Source: Phoronis australis
Lineage: Eukaryota > Phoronida > Phoronidae
Length of the DNA stretch: 41,760 nucleotides
Assembly: GCA_002633005.1 (NCBI GenBank)
Contig: NMRA01001192.1
Location: 1 to 41,760, forward strand
Direction: 5' to 3'
This document shows, piece by piece, positions 12,970 to 23,610 of this stretch; positions within the stretch are counted from its first letter, which is position 1, and each line of letters starts with the position of its first letter. Below the pieces are notes generated by a model. That model had not been told where the DNA came from and did not search any database. It was given only the letters and a program-made list of their open reading frames with translations. A program made the translations under genes and the position numbers.

Positions 12970-13721
12970 NNNNNNNNNNNNNNNNNNNNNNNNNNNNNNN
13001 NNNNNNNNNNNNNNNNNNNNNNNNNNNNNNNNNNNNNNNNNNNNNNNNNNNNNNNNNNNNNNNNNNNNNNNNNNNNNNNNNNNNNNNNNNNNNNNNNNNN
13101 NNNNNNNNNNNNNNNNNNNNNNNNNNNNNNNNNNNNNNNNNNNNNNNNNNNNNNNNNNNNNNNNNNNNNNNNNNNNNNNNNNNNNNNNNNNNNNNNNNNN
13201 NNNNNNNNNNNNNNNNNNNNNNNNNNNNNNNNNNNNNNNNNNNNNNNNNNNNNNNNNNNNNNNNNNNNNNNNNNNNNNNNNNNNNNNNNNNNNNNNNNNN
13301 NNNNNNNNNNNNNNNNNNNNNNNNNNNNNNNNNNNNNNNNNNNNNNNNNNNNNNNNNNNNNNNNNNNNNNNNNNNNNNNNNNNNNNNNNNNNNNNNNNNN
13401 NNNNNNNNNNNNNNNNNNNNNNNNNNNNNNNNNNNNNNNNNNNNNNNNNNNNNNNNNNNNNNNNNNNNNNNNNNNNNNNNNNNNNNNNNNNNNNNNNNNN
13501 NNNNNNNNNNNNNNNNNNNNNNNNNNNNNNNNNNNNNNNNNNNNNNNNNNNNNNNNNNNNNNNNNNNNNNNNNNNNNNNNNNNNNNNNNNNNNNNNNNNN
13601 NNNNNNNNNNNNNNNNNNNNNNNNNNNNNNNNNNNNNNNNNNNNNNNNNNNNNNNNNNNNNNNNNNNNNNNNNNNNNNNNNNNNNNNNNNNNNNNNNNNN
13701 NNNNNNNNNNNNNNNNNNNNN
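12970..13721. other. Assembly gap (run of N)
   Basis: 752 undetermined bases. The gap lies between the 5' part of a CTCF-motif element and long-repeat sequence, so a collapsed or unresolved tandem repeat is the likely cause. Any open frame reported across it is meaningless. Confidence 0.95.
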
Positions 13722-14310
13722 AACGTTAATGCACAAGCAAGAAAAGCAACAAACGTCTAGTCCAAGCGAATGATACTACAATTGATAGATGGACAGATCT
13801 ACAGTCTATCTATTGGAATAAATGAGCGTCATCACGGCCAAAGCATATATGAGAAGAACCCAAAGTACAACTAAAATACAGCTAACACTAGAAATGTATT
13901 TCAACGACCTGGACAGCACAGTGTTGTAACAGGTGGAGAACTGTAACTGCACGTGTCAGCCAGTCCAAAATGTTATCAATAACGAAAGTAACGCACCCCA
14001 GTCGTAACTTGTGTATCGGTAAGACAGCATCTCATGACGTACGCCCTCAAGGAAGAGGCAATTTCCTGGATATTATACTTTTCCTATTCTGGTGTCATTA
14101 CATGGTGACAGTTCAGTGACATTCTTGTTCGCTGCCAGTGGTGTCAAGGACAGCGTCCTGCTACTTCGGATGCTGCGTGACCCTAGAAAGTGTCCACACT
14201 TCTCTAATTTTAAAGGTTGATATCTTAGAAATAGCAGTTCAGATTTTTGTAAAATCTCCCATGTTAATGGTATACTGGTCAGCCAGTAGTTTGACGAAAG
14301 AACAAGTCCC
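13722..14310 (+). repeat. Long-repeat family, copy 8 (part)
   Basis: Enters the unit at the 'AAGCAACAAACGTCTAGT' module. It passes the anchor (GAGCGTCATCACGG, about 13824) and the 'TCTGGTGTCATTA' module (about 14090), then the 'TATACTGGTCAGCCAGTAGTTTGACG' module. It breaks at '..AAGTCCC' where the complete CTCF-motif element is inserted. The host sequence resumes at 15993, which allows the empty site to be reconstructed from other copies such as 6581. Confidence 0.78.
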
Positions 14311-14314
14311 TAAA

Positions 14315-15988
14315 CAAGAGCAACGCAGAGCTTTGAAATGCGCCCACGAATGCATGCCATCGCAAATGGTGTGCTTTTAGGGTTATTTATTTGTATCATA
14401 AAAATGGCCACTAGATGGCGCAAAAACGTACATTCCATCCAAAAACGGGAACATGCCATATTTCACAAAAATCTGTCAAGAAACTTCAGAGAAACAAAGG
14501 AAAACAGAATAACATGAAACTGCCACTTGTGGGCACAGCGTTCGTTGGATCCGCCTGAAAGTCGTCGTCTGTTGTTATCTTCCTATAAATACACTTACTT
14601 AAGTTAATAAAGATCCTGAAGTGGGTTTAGGAGATATCGCTATGGGCGCAAAACGAAACATAACTACCACTAGGAGGCGCCACACTAGCCAGTTGCCATC
14701 ATCAAACGTCCTCTTTGCACTGAAAACATATACAGTGTACGCCAATTTTCAAAACTATCCCTATAATGATTTCGTTGATAGAGGAGTGGACGCCAAAACA
14801 AGATTTGAAAACAGCAAAAATGGCCACTAGGTCGCGCAAAATACCTCAATTCTATCCAAAATCATAGATACCTATATTCACAACTTTTTATGAAAATCTG
14901 TTGAGGACATTTGAAGGTGCCGACTGGTAAACGTAAAAAACTAAAATTGCCACTTGGGGGCACACCAGTAGTCAGATCCGTCCGAAAGTCGTCGTCGTTC
15001 GTTGTCAACATCATATACATGTAAATACACACAAATTAAGTAATAATCCTGCAAACGATTAAGGAGATACAGTCATGAGCGCAAAAAATGTGCCACTAGG
15101 AGGCACCACAGTAGTCAAAGTCGTCGGAAAATCATCGTCAGCCGTCCACTTTATAGTAAAAACATACATGCCAATTTTCACAATTATCCTGAAAGCGGTT
15201 TCGTTGATAGATGAATGGACGCCAAAAACAGACTCGAAAACAGTAAAAATGGCCACTAGATGGCGCAAACTAGGTCGAATCTATCTGAAAACGGACAGAT
15301 AGCGTCACTTAATTAACAGATGCGTGTTTTATGAAAATACGTTGAGGACATTTGAACACACAGAGGTAAACGAAAAAAAAATTGCCAGTAGGTGGCACAC
15401 CGGTAGTCAGATCTGTCCGAAAGTCGTTGTCTTCCGTCGTCAACTTCACATAAATACACTTACTAAATTTATTAAAGATCCTGCGAACGGTTTAGGACAT
15501 GCAGCCATAGGCGCAAGAAACTGCCACTAGGAAGAGCCATAGTAGTCGAAGTCGTCGGAAAATATCATCGTCATACATGCCAATTTTCACAATCATCCTT
15601 TGAGCGGTTTGGTTGATAGAGGGGTGGACGCAAAAAACAAACTCGAAAACACCAAAAAATGGCCACTAGGAGGCGCAAACTACGTCGACTCCATCTGAAA
15701 ACGAAAGGTTAGCCTCATCTAACTAATAGGTGCCTATGTACCATTTTTTCAAAAATCCGTTCAGGATTTTGAAGTTACAGAGGTAAACGTAAAAAACTAA
15801 AATTGTCAATAGGGGTCACACTGATAGTCGGATCCGCCTGAAAGTTCGCTCATGCCGTCCCATCCACGGAAGAAACACGTGCAAAACTTCCTGAACATAC
15901 GTCCAGGCGTTTTGGAGCGGACGCCGGACTCCTAACGGATGGACGGAGCTGACGGCATAATGAGTCCACATATAAATACGTTTGCTCA
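14315..15988 (+). mobile_element. CTCF-motif element, complete copy (1674 bp)
   Basis: A discrete insertion into the long repeat, flanked by TAAA at 14311-14314 and 15989-15992. After a ~90-bp leader (CAAGAGCAACGCAGAG...) it consists of subunits of about 140 bp that each open with a 14-bp motif in plus orientation: 14408, 14523, 14667, 14824, 14950, 15092, 15253, 15385, 15524 and 15663, with a decayed eleventh near 15806. Every third subunit is most alike, giving a higher-order period of about 410-435 bp. Typical forms are CCACTAGGAGGCGC, CCACTAGRTGGCGC and CCACTTGGGGGCAC. Subunits share later blocks such as 'GTCCGAAAGTCGT' and 'ATGAAAATCCG'. The tail carries CGGACGCCGGAC and ACATATAAATACG. 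No open frame of note occurs, so any mobility must have been non-autonomous. Confidence 0.72.
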
Positions 15989-15992
15989 TAAA

Positions 15993-17460
15993 ACCTATAA
16001 TCAGGTTCGAAAGAAGTTAATCCCCTCGAAACAATGAACCCATATGATCTGAATTGAAAACTACAAGTGAGAACAATTTTAGGCGGAAGGTATGAAATAA
16101 CGGAATTCGTGGCTCCGAAAGTTTACAAGTCTACAAATAAATATATCCGAAGATCAACACAAGTCTGAAAGAATATTAGTTGTTTTACTATCAGTTTGAT
16201 AGGGCTGTTTTTAGAAACGTTTTTATTTGCCTGATAGGGTATTTAATTTAAAAAAGTCATTCAATGTTACATAACTTGCCTTCAGGCTTGCGAGTATCGA
16301 GCTCCATCTTATTTATACTAATGCACTATGACTTGCAAGCTACTTTAAATTTCCTTCTTAATTTTAGTTTTCGGTTGTTAATTTTAAGTCTTTCATGCTT
16401 GTTCTTCCGACTTGGTTATCAGTGAGTCGGATCGTATCGTTGTGGCGTGGGCATGGTAAGTAAATAAACGAAAACGTTCATTAATAAAATTTACAAACAA
16501 TCGATAAATCAACTATTGTTTTCAATTTGCCACTCGGAAACTAATTCAAAAATCCTTGTCCCTGTCACGGTAGTAATCGATCACGGGAACCACTGTTCAG
16601 CTCCATTTGATCTTGACATTTGGAGAGGAATTCAAATAACACCACTCAGCATGCATCTTGTGACCTTGAACGTCGTTTATATTTATTCATGCTGTATTTC
16701 TTGATATGTTAGGATTGGTGTTAGCATGTTAGTGCAATTGTTAGTCGGGATTAAAAAGAGTGTTAGCGTCAACGCGAATGTACCAGCAAGACAAGTAACA
16801 AACGCTTAGTGCAAGCAAATGGTAATGGATATGATGGATGGAGAGCTTTATCTATTCGAAGTACATGTGCGTCATCGCAACCCAAACACTAATACTTGAG
16901 TACAACCCAATATCATCTGGACACCATACATTCGTCACAGGTGGGTAACTGTAACTGTGTCAGCCAGACAAAAATGTTATCAATAACGAAAGTTACACAC
17001 CTCTATCGCCCTTCATGTATCGGGTAAGACAGGATCTCATGGTCTACGCCCTCGCGTAAGAGGCAACTCCTTTTTTTACCTTTCCGACTCTGGTGTCATT
17101 TTGCGTTGGTGCTTCAGCGACATCTTGGCCGGGTGCACTGCCAGTTGTGGCGAGGTCCTGTATGACCATAGAAAAAACGTCAACATTTCTCTAACTTTGA
17201 AGCTTCAAAATCGTGTACACTTCCCCAACTTTGAAGTTTTATATCTCAGAAATAGGTATCCAGATTTATGTAAAACTTCCAAATCCCAGGACTTAAACAC
17301 CGTTTACAAAACGAATTCAAAATAAAGTCATGATATTTCAGAACATTAATAGTTTTTTGAAATCACGTCTTGGAACATTTTCATCAAATGAAAATCGAAG
17401 TTGTTATCGATACCGTTGTTTTGCTATTACTGTGCTTTTCTTTCCTTTTTCGCTAAATTT
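15993..17460 (+). repeat. Long-repeat family, copy 9
   Basis: Resumes the module split by the insertion ('AACCTATAATCAGGTTCG', compare 'AACCTACAATAAAATTC' at about 6590). It runs through 'GAATTGAAAACTACAAGTGAGAA' (about 16050), 'GTTAGTGCAATTGTTAGTCGG' (about 16728), the anchor (GTGCGTCATCGC, about 16867), 'TATCGGGTAAGACAGGATC' (about 17018) and 'TTTTGCTATTACTGTGC' (about 17419). It is among the best-preserved copies. Confidence 0.78.
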
Positions 17461-17800
17461 TACTTAAGGGAAATATTCTTGTGAGGCAATCATTATGAAT
17501 ATCATACAAGTAAAAATCGAAATTTCAAATTCTTCTTGGGTTTCTAGTTTCCGATAATATAAACATTTAAGTAATTAAAATATTTAATTTTGTAAAAAAA
17601 TTAGCTAAAATAGCATACTTGGCAATAAAGTCCAATCAACCTTCGAGGGCGAATTTAACATACATGAGCCGAGTTGAGATTATTTCATATGTATTGTGAA
17701 GTATACATTGAAAGGAATTTGGTTAGGAATGTAAAACGATGCCCCAACAAACTAGTATAAAACATCTTAAATGTTTTTTTTCTCATGAAAGTTGAACGGT
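17461..17800. other. AT-rich insert between two long-repeat segments
   Basis: About 340 bp of AT-rich sequence has no counterpart in the other copies and interrupts the repeat just after the 'GCTAAATTTTACTT' position. No terminal repeats, ORF or known family were recognised. Confidence 0.5.
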
Positions 17801-19215
17801 AATACACTTTTCAACTCTGTTGTCAGTCGTATTAGTGGTACTGCAGGAACTGTTTGATGCACTGTAACCCGTCGTGACGTCGTAGTCCTGTATGGTCCCG
17901 TAAGGATGATAAACCTTATATTGATGATGTCAACCAATCCACTTTCTGTCACCTGCTTTGCATCTTTAGTGTCAAATCTTCCAAAATAAAAGCAGGAACC
18001 ATCTGAAAAAACTCAAACTAGATTTTACACTTCGCTTTTCCAAATAAAACATCTGATCGATCAAGTGTTGATGGCTCAAATGAGTACAGACATGTAGTCA
18101 AAACCGGTAACTGAAGGAATATTGATTTACAGCTGAACGGCACCATATCTTTGGCCCTGGTGTCATTCGTGTTAGTGGTCCTTCTGCCGTGTGTAAATGG
18201 TACACTATAGTCAGCCAAAGTCCATTAGTTCGACGACTTGCCAAGTAACTAAAAATTGCACAATAAGAAGTGATCAACCTTATATGACCTAAATTGAAAA
18301 CTTCAAGTGAGAAAGAATGTGTACACTGAGAGTTTCTATGAAATTAAGGAATTCATGGGTCGCAAGGTTTGCAAGTCTAAAAATCCATAAATCTGAAGAC
18401 TTATCCACACAATTACGAAAACCCACCAAAGGTTATAAATTTGAACTTTCATGACTCTAGGTTCCGAACAGTGATTTTGAGCAAAACGTTCAGGGATTTA
18501 TTTGCACACGGCTGCTTGAAACTAGTTCTTCGAAGAGCCTGTGCCTCTCAAAAAGGGATCCAAACATGAAGTTGGGCGATTCACTGAGTTGCTGTAGTTA
18601 TTTACATGTTCGAAGTATGGTTTGTCGCCGCCAAAATTTTGCTGCTTGGCTGTCGTTGACTTCGAATCGCTGGTTTCTAGGATCAAAGACCTTCGTACTA
18701 GTTTCGAACTAACTAGTTTTTTTCTTTCTGTCGGATTTGTGAACCTTCGGCCTTGTAATGTCTTTTTATTCATTTGTGGTATTATGAGAGTTCGAACTTG
18801 TGAACCTTTGGAGTATCGAGCTGTACCATATTTATACTAATACAGTATGACACGCAAGCAACGTTAGATTACACAAATCCCCTGTTAGATTATCTTCTTA
18901 ATTTTCGTCTTCCACCTTTCTTCCGTCTTGGTTATCCGTGGGTCGCAGCTTGTCGTTTATGTATGGGTATGGCGTGCAAATAGACAAAAACGTGCAGTAA
19001 TGAAATTTACAGATAATCGGCAAATCAACAATTGTTTTCAAGTTGACACTTCGAGAATAATTGAAAAATCTACCAAGGCAGTTATCGATCACGGGAACCA
19101 TTGTTCTGATCCATATGTTGGGGGTCATCCTGATGTGTTCCCGTTTTATGCATATCGGGATTCTACATATGTACGTGTTCGGGCTCGGTACGACCAGTTT
19201 TCAATGCATCGGACA
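17801..19215 (+). repeat. Long-repeat family, copy 10
   Basis: Contains a duplicated 'CTCTG(G/T)TGTCA(T/G)TCGT' module (about 17815 and 18158), 'GTACACTATAGTCAGCCAAAGTCCA' (about 18199), 'AAGTGAGAAAGAATGTG' (about 18304), 'TCGAACTAACTAG' (about 18705) and 'TCCGTGGGTCGCAGCTTGTCG' (about 18937). Open frames on both strands at 18928-19287 overlap these repeat modules and are not considered genes. Confidence 0.72.
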
Positions 19216-19411
19216 GAGTTTTATGTGTCCTATTGTGGTAGCTGTGATTGTCCCCCTGCAGAGAATGTCCTAGCTGCATGTATTTGAATGCCGGTGTACT
19301 GGCACGTTAATCAGTGGATTAGCCGGATGCTTCATTCAAATACACGCAAGCCGGACAATTTCTCCAGGGGGACAATGGCTAATTTCACACCGAGTTCTAT
19401 GTGTCATTGAA
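19216..19411. repeat. Fold-back element flanked by imperfect direct repeats
   Basis: Inverted arms of 44 bp at 19247-19290 and 19333-19376 match at 36 of 44 positions by my count and are separated by 42 bp. Outside them lies an imperfect direct repeat, GAGTTTTATGTGTC at 19217 and GAGTTCTATGTGTC at 19392, about 20 bp from each arm. The arms start with ATTGTCCCCCTG and end with the complementary CAGGGGGACAAT. This could be a small fold-back transposon or a decayed MITE. A hairpin RNA is possible in principle. Confidence 0.65.
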
Positions 19412-19794
19412 TGGTCAGTGCTCGATGAGCCAAGAAAATTAACATACCCAACTTCACCGTTTGCGACCTAGCCGAAATCTCGAACACTAAAGGCGCATTT
19501 GCAAGAAGTGAGCTTGCATTCCAAAATTCCAGGGGCATTGCTTTATCTGACAACGACCAGAATCCAATGCAACTAAGGAGAATGCATAAAAATATCACGT
19601 TAATTTATTACTTGTTGAACTTATGCCCTAAATCACGATAGTAAAGCACCTGAAAACTGTTAAGTGGGCCTAAATGGCAAGTGTTGCTAAAACTTGCACA
19701 CTCGTCCGCTTAGCGTCTGGACTATTACGCAAAACAGCGGGACACAAAAACTCGGGACAGATAGGTTCCGGAGTCCATAAAACGGGACGCATGT
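19412..19794. other. Unassigned non-coding stretch
   Basis: No similarity to the repeats on either side and no convincing open frame. At about 19795 the long-repeat family resumes. Confidence 0.5.
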
Positions 19795-20345
19795 TAGGGC
19801 CCTAGTTAGTATATTAGTACAATTGTTAGTCGGAATTAGAAAGAGCGTTAAATTCAGCAAGTCAAATAACAAACGTTTAGTGCAAGCTTATGATAATACA
19901 TTTGATAGATGGATAGATATATCTATTTAATAATAATAATTCTAATAATATCACTTATTGTACATCGTAAGCTTTGCTTACTCATACAGAAATACATAAA
20001 TTCAAATGTATATTCAGAGTATTTACACGGACAGCAGTTCTTCTCTTAAAACCATAGTCTTCTCAGTGAATATCCATTTGAGTAAATGTGCGTCATCACG
20101 ACCCGAACACTAATGTATGAGTATAACCCGAAGTACAACTACTGTAAAATACAGCCGCCATTTAAAACATATACGTATTACAACTACCTGTACACCAAAC
20201 AGTTACGACAGGTGGAGAACTGTAACAGCAATCAGCCAGACAAAAATGTAATTAATGACAGAAGTTACGCACCTGTATCGTCCTTCATGTATCGGGTAAG
20301 ACATCATATCCTCACGGTGCTCGCTTTCAAGGAAATGGCCACAAT
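19795..20345 (+). repeat. Long-repeat family, last copy, with a ~130-bp insertion
   Basis: Resumes at 'GTTAGGGCC..AGTTAGTATATTAGTACAATTGTTAGTCGG', passes the anchor (GTGCGTCATCACG, about 20088) and 'TCGTCCTTCATGTATCGGGTAAGACA', and fades at about 20345. An AT-rich insertion with a TAATAATAAT run and a TTCTCTTAAAACC stretch (about 19925-20070) splits the 'AGATATATCTATTT' and 'ATATCCATTTGAGTA' modules. Confidence 0.7.
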
Positions 20346-20396
20346 CTGAAACAGCAGGCCGACCCATTCAAAGGGAAACGTTCAAGGGTCATGCTA

Positions 20397-20930
20397 TTAC
20401 TTCTCAGGAGGGGTTATTGCGTTTTCCAATGAACTACGAGCACACCAAGTAATCGAAGTGCAGCAACCAGGTAACCACGTCATTACACAATCCAGATCAA
20501 TAAACTCGCCTTTTAGAGATACTGAATACCAAAAGAGTATTTTCAATGGAAAATCGTGCCACATGTCATCTTGAAGTGAAGAAACGGGAGAGATCTCCGA
20601 GGGCATTGCATATGAATGGAAACTTTCAAAAACTAAACCGCATGGGGGCTACGACGAAGTTAGATGCAGGTCGCCCGTAAGTCTTGATTCGTGAACAGAG
20701 ATTTGCCTTAGGGGTCGTGGTCTCTCAAACGGATAGGTCGGTGTTTTTTGTTTCCTGTCAGTCAACTTTCGATTCAGGAACTCGTACATGTATTGCTTTC
20801 CACTATCAGGCTCTGCCCGCCCGTGATTAACGCGAACCCTACCGGTCGTAGCATGAGAATATCCATAGCCAAAAGTGATATGTAAAGTGTTGCTATAAAT
20901 CTGTCTTAATAGTAAAGTAAATTTGTACAA
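20397..20930 (-). pseudogene. 178-codon reading frame with one in-frame stop, unidentified
   Basis: On the minus strand, one frame stays open from ATG at 20930 to a TAA at 20397, interrupted only by a TAG near 20652. The first part (93 codons, ending ...TGDLHLTSS) is rich in charged residues and proline (YPFERPRPLRQISVHESR). The second begins PPCGLVFESFHSYAMPSEIS and ends ...SSLENAITPPEK. In AT-rich DNA one stop in 178 codons is unusual. The plus strand also has an open 60-codon stretch over 20395-20570, so the coding strand is uncertain. I recognise no domain. It could be a decayed exon or transposon ORF. Confidence 0.3.
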
Positions 20931-21215
20931 CTGTATGCGCGAGTTTTCTCTTTAACCTATTAAAACGAGTCTTAAAACAAAATTAACATCAACAGACGCA
21001 CGTGTACAACCTGGGAAGCTCATTTATATTGAGAAGCAAATTGTTGAAGGCACTGTATTCATATGTCTTCACACAGGTCATATGTTGGTCACATCATGTG
21101 AAGACGTGTCAAACATGTAAATTGTTACTGTGGCACAATTAATTTTCTATGCAATTTACATAAAAAACAACTATCGAGTTTAGCATTATGTAAAATTTGA
21201 GCATTTGTTTCAATA
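20931..21215. other. AT-rich spacer with a small hairpin
   Basis: No gene seen. A short inverted repeat GTCTTCACA ... TGTGAAGAC lies at about 21065-21105, with a loop of about 23 bp. Confidence 0.45.
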
Positions 21216-21219
21216 CTAC

Positions 21220-22055
21220 ATTTGTCCAAGGTTTCATTACAGAGCAGGTGTCGGGTCGAGTCTACACAGTCACTTGTCTTTGAAAGTTTATTATTGGAGT
21301 TCATGGTGATTATTCAAAAACTTAATAACGTTGTAGAATATATCCATTCATGTAATGACGATGGTATTCTTCTATGTCAAAATGTTTCCGATGTGAAAGT
21401 TTTGTGATATGCTGATGATATGGCTTTGTGTACTTAATCTCCAGTTAAACTGCAAAAACTACTGTGTTCTTTAACTAAGTTCTGCCAGGAATGGGGCGTG
21501 TCTGTAAATTTAGTGAAGACCACTGTGATGGTGTTTAGAAACGGAGGTCCCTTGAGAAATTGCGAGATGTGGTATTTTGGAGGTGAAAAACGCGCAGTGA
21601 TTTCCATGCCAGCTACAAGTATCTTGGTGTCTTGTTCACGCCAAAGTTATTGTGGACTATGGCTGCTCAGACACTGTCAGCCCAAGCCACGGAGGTAGCC
21701 ATTACAGTCGACAAGCTACAAAAAAGCTGGACCATATTTCAACCACGTGTGGCTTTTGAGACATTTGATAAAATAAGTTACCCCAGCTCATGCTATGGAG
21801 CCGAAACATTGGGGCTTATAAGAATACAACTAGTTAGAACAAGTGCAAATTAAATTTTGCAGGCGTGTATTGGGTGTAGCTAATTCATGCTGAAACAATG
21901 CTGCACTGAGCGCATATCGGCGGTTGCCGTTATTTACTAATACATGTAACTATGTTGCCGTGATAACGTGTTGGTTCAAACTTCTCAAAATGCCTCCTCG
22001 CATATGACTTTGACCAAAATGGTCGGCACTACCTAAGTTGAGCCACATCACTTAG
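21220..22055 (+). mobile_element. Decayed non-LTR retrotransposon, reverse transcriptase part
   Basis: The translated plus strand shows the C-terminal half of a LINE reverse transcriptase. The catalytic YADD box is at about 21409 (YADDMALC), preceded by VSDVKVL and a TGA stop, and followed by a TAA stop and LTKFCQEWGVSVN. After a frameshift near 21590-21615 the thumb-region string KYLGVLFTPKLLW appears (about 21616), then FQPRVAFETFDK, and the relic tails off with KFCRRVLGVAN after a further shift (21850-21890). Two stops and at least two frameshifts show it is dead. The clade was not assigned. It differs from the L1-type fragment at the right end of the window. Confidence 0.8.
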
Positions 22056-22061
22056 ACTTAT

Positions 22062-22200
22062 ACAGCCGATTTCATAAAGGTGGTTTAAAGTTAAACCTGG
22101 TTTAAACTGGACTTAGACCAGGCTTAAAGATAATCTGCATTTCATTAATGTGGCTTAACTTTTAGACCAGTGGTCTAGTAAAACCTGCCGTAACTCCAAC
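22062..22200 (+). repeat. Tandem pair of ~40-bp direct repeats
   Basis: ATTTCATAAAGGTGGTTTAAAG... recurs as ATTTCATTAATGTGGCTTAAC... about 72 bp later, each followed by a CCTGG/CCAGTGG plus T/A-rich string. The GGTTTAAA/TTTAAACC composition also makes local hairpins. Probably a small MITE-like repeat. Confidence 0.45.
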
Positions 22201-22247
22201 TGAGACCTGCCTCCCGTTCAGTAACGCTAGGACCTCGCTAAAAAGCA

Positions 22248-22303
22248 AGACTTCGCGAGATTACGTGAGATATTGCCGTGTATTTTGAATAAGAACACGG
22301 GAC
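22248..22303 (+). repeat. Dispersed repeat, copy of 3371-3415
   Basis: Shares AGACTTCGCGAGA, GAGATATTGCC and TGTATTTT with the copy at 3371, with an 8-11 bp insertion. Confidence 0.65.
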
Positions 22304-23370
22304 TTTGAAGGGAAGGGGTCTTGCCCCCCCTTTGGCCGCGAAAAATAAACACTAAAATGGCACGGAAATAAATTTGGACATTTATGATATTACAGCTAAT
22401 CGTGAGAATGTACTTTAATGTGTGTATACGTGTGTTGGTCACACGTACACATTACATTTTTCCTCATGAGAAAAGCTGTTACATCTTTTTCGCAAATGTC
22501 TGCACTGATTCTACTAGTGTGTACCATTGCATACCCACGTGATCATTTTTTCATTGAAGAACTTCTGAGTTCCTTTGTTGGGTTAATCCAGATCGACACA
22601 GCAGGGTGGCTTAGACACTCCCAACATATGCAGATGAGAAGAAAAGGCGAACTCATGATGCTCATGATCTGTGTAGATCTTTGGAAATGAGTTTGTTGTA
22701 AATAAAACTAAAGGTTTTAGTGTAAAGAACCAGGGAATATTGGTGTTCTTACATGATTTCGTTGAGTATATGGCCGGAGATTTGATATAAACAACGAAGA
22801 CAGACTGGGACCTGTTTCATCAAAATGCCTTAACATTAGCATGTTGTTTACGTGGAAGCTAAACAGAGACTTTTGAGAAAGCCAGTCGCAAGCTTTGGCG
22901 AAAGTTTTCGTTTAGACTCTGTGCAAAAATAGTAAAAACAGGCCGTAATAGTCCAACTTTAGTGCACCGCAACGGAAGCCCTCAATCAAGCTTGCCCGCT
23001 TAAACTTCTCCTGGCTATTCAGTGGTTGGATTTTTTACTGTCATAAGAGCCGTGCCGTCGCTGAAAGTCGCGTTCATCTTGACACCACCAGAGTATACAC
23101 AAGATCTGTTTTGGAGCGTCTTTTTAAAGTGTATAGTTTTGTCAGGTTATGAAGAGCATTTATGTTGGCAGGGAAAATACCACTCTATCTCAACACGTAA
23201 GAACACTCATGCGCGCACTAGTGGGACTCGGAGGGCTCGAACAAACCCCACCATTTGGCGAATTGGGCAAAAAGTTCCTCATCCGAGAGACAAAAACTCG
23301 GAAAAAAAGTAGAAAACGAGACAAAAGTCCACTAAAAAGGCAAGAACTACAGCACACATCTCGAATTTTT
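22304..23370. other. Intergenic stretch, nothing identified
   Basis: Contains open frames up to 96 codons on the plus strand (22418-22690, 23022-23312, 23149-23421) without recognisable domains and in mutually overlapping frames. No splice pattern or family supports them. Confidence 0.5.
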
Positions 23371-23500
23371 GTCCGACCGGTCGGAAATTGGTCGACGACC
23401 GGCCATCGACCGGTCGTCTAGCCGACCAGCAGCCGACCAACAACGGTCGGCTAGAAGCCGTCTGCTGAGTCACCTCTGTGGTCGGCTAAGTGGTCGCCTA
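23371..23500. repeat. Cluster of GACCGGTCG palindromes
   Basis: CCGACCGGTCGG (23373-23384) is a perfect 12-bp palindrome. It is followed within 120 bp by further GGTCG/CGACC units on both strands (GGTCGACGACCGG, CGACCGGTCG, AGCCGACC, GGTCGGCT). The GC-rich block stands out from its surroundings and could fold into a multi-stem structure. Confidence 0.75.
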
Positions 23501-23574
23501 GCGTAGATGACCAAATACAGTGTACATGTCATGGACAGGTGTTGACGGAAATGTATTTCCAATAATATGTATGA

Positions 23575-23610
<36 letters not shown>
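23575..23610 (+). repeat. (GTT)n microsatellite
   Basis: Twelve uninterrupted TTG/GTT triplets. Confidence 0.95.

Noticed and set aside
12813-13736. 307-codon minus-strand ORF
   Set aside because: It is almost entirely unknown residues from the N gap at 12970-13721.
10153-16000. CRISPR-like array (regularly spaced motif)
   Set aside because: The spaced motif is part of ~140-bp homologous subunits, not a repeat with unique spacers, and the DNA is from an animal.
18928-19287. 119-codon plus-strand ORF
   Set aside because: It covers long-repeat modules and one arm of a fold-back; the same modules in other copies are not open.
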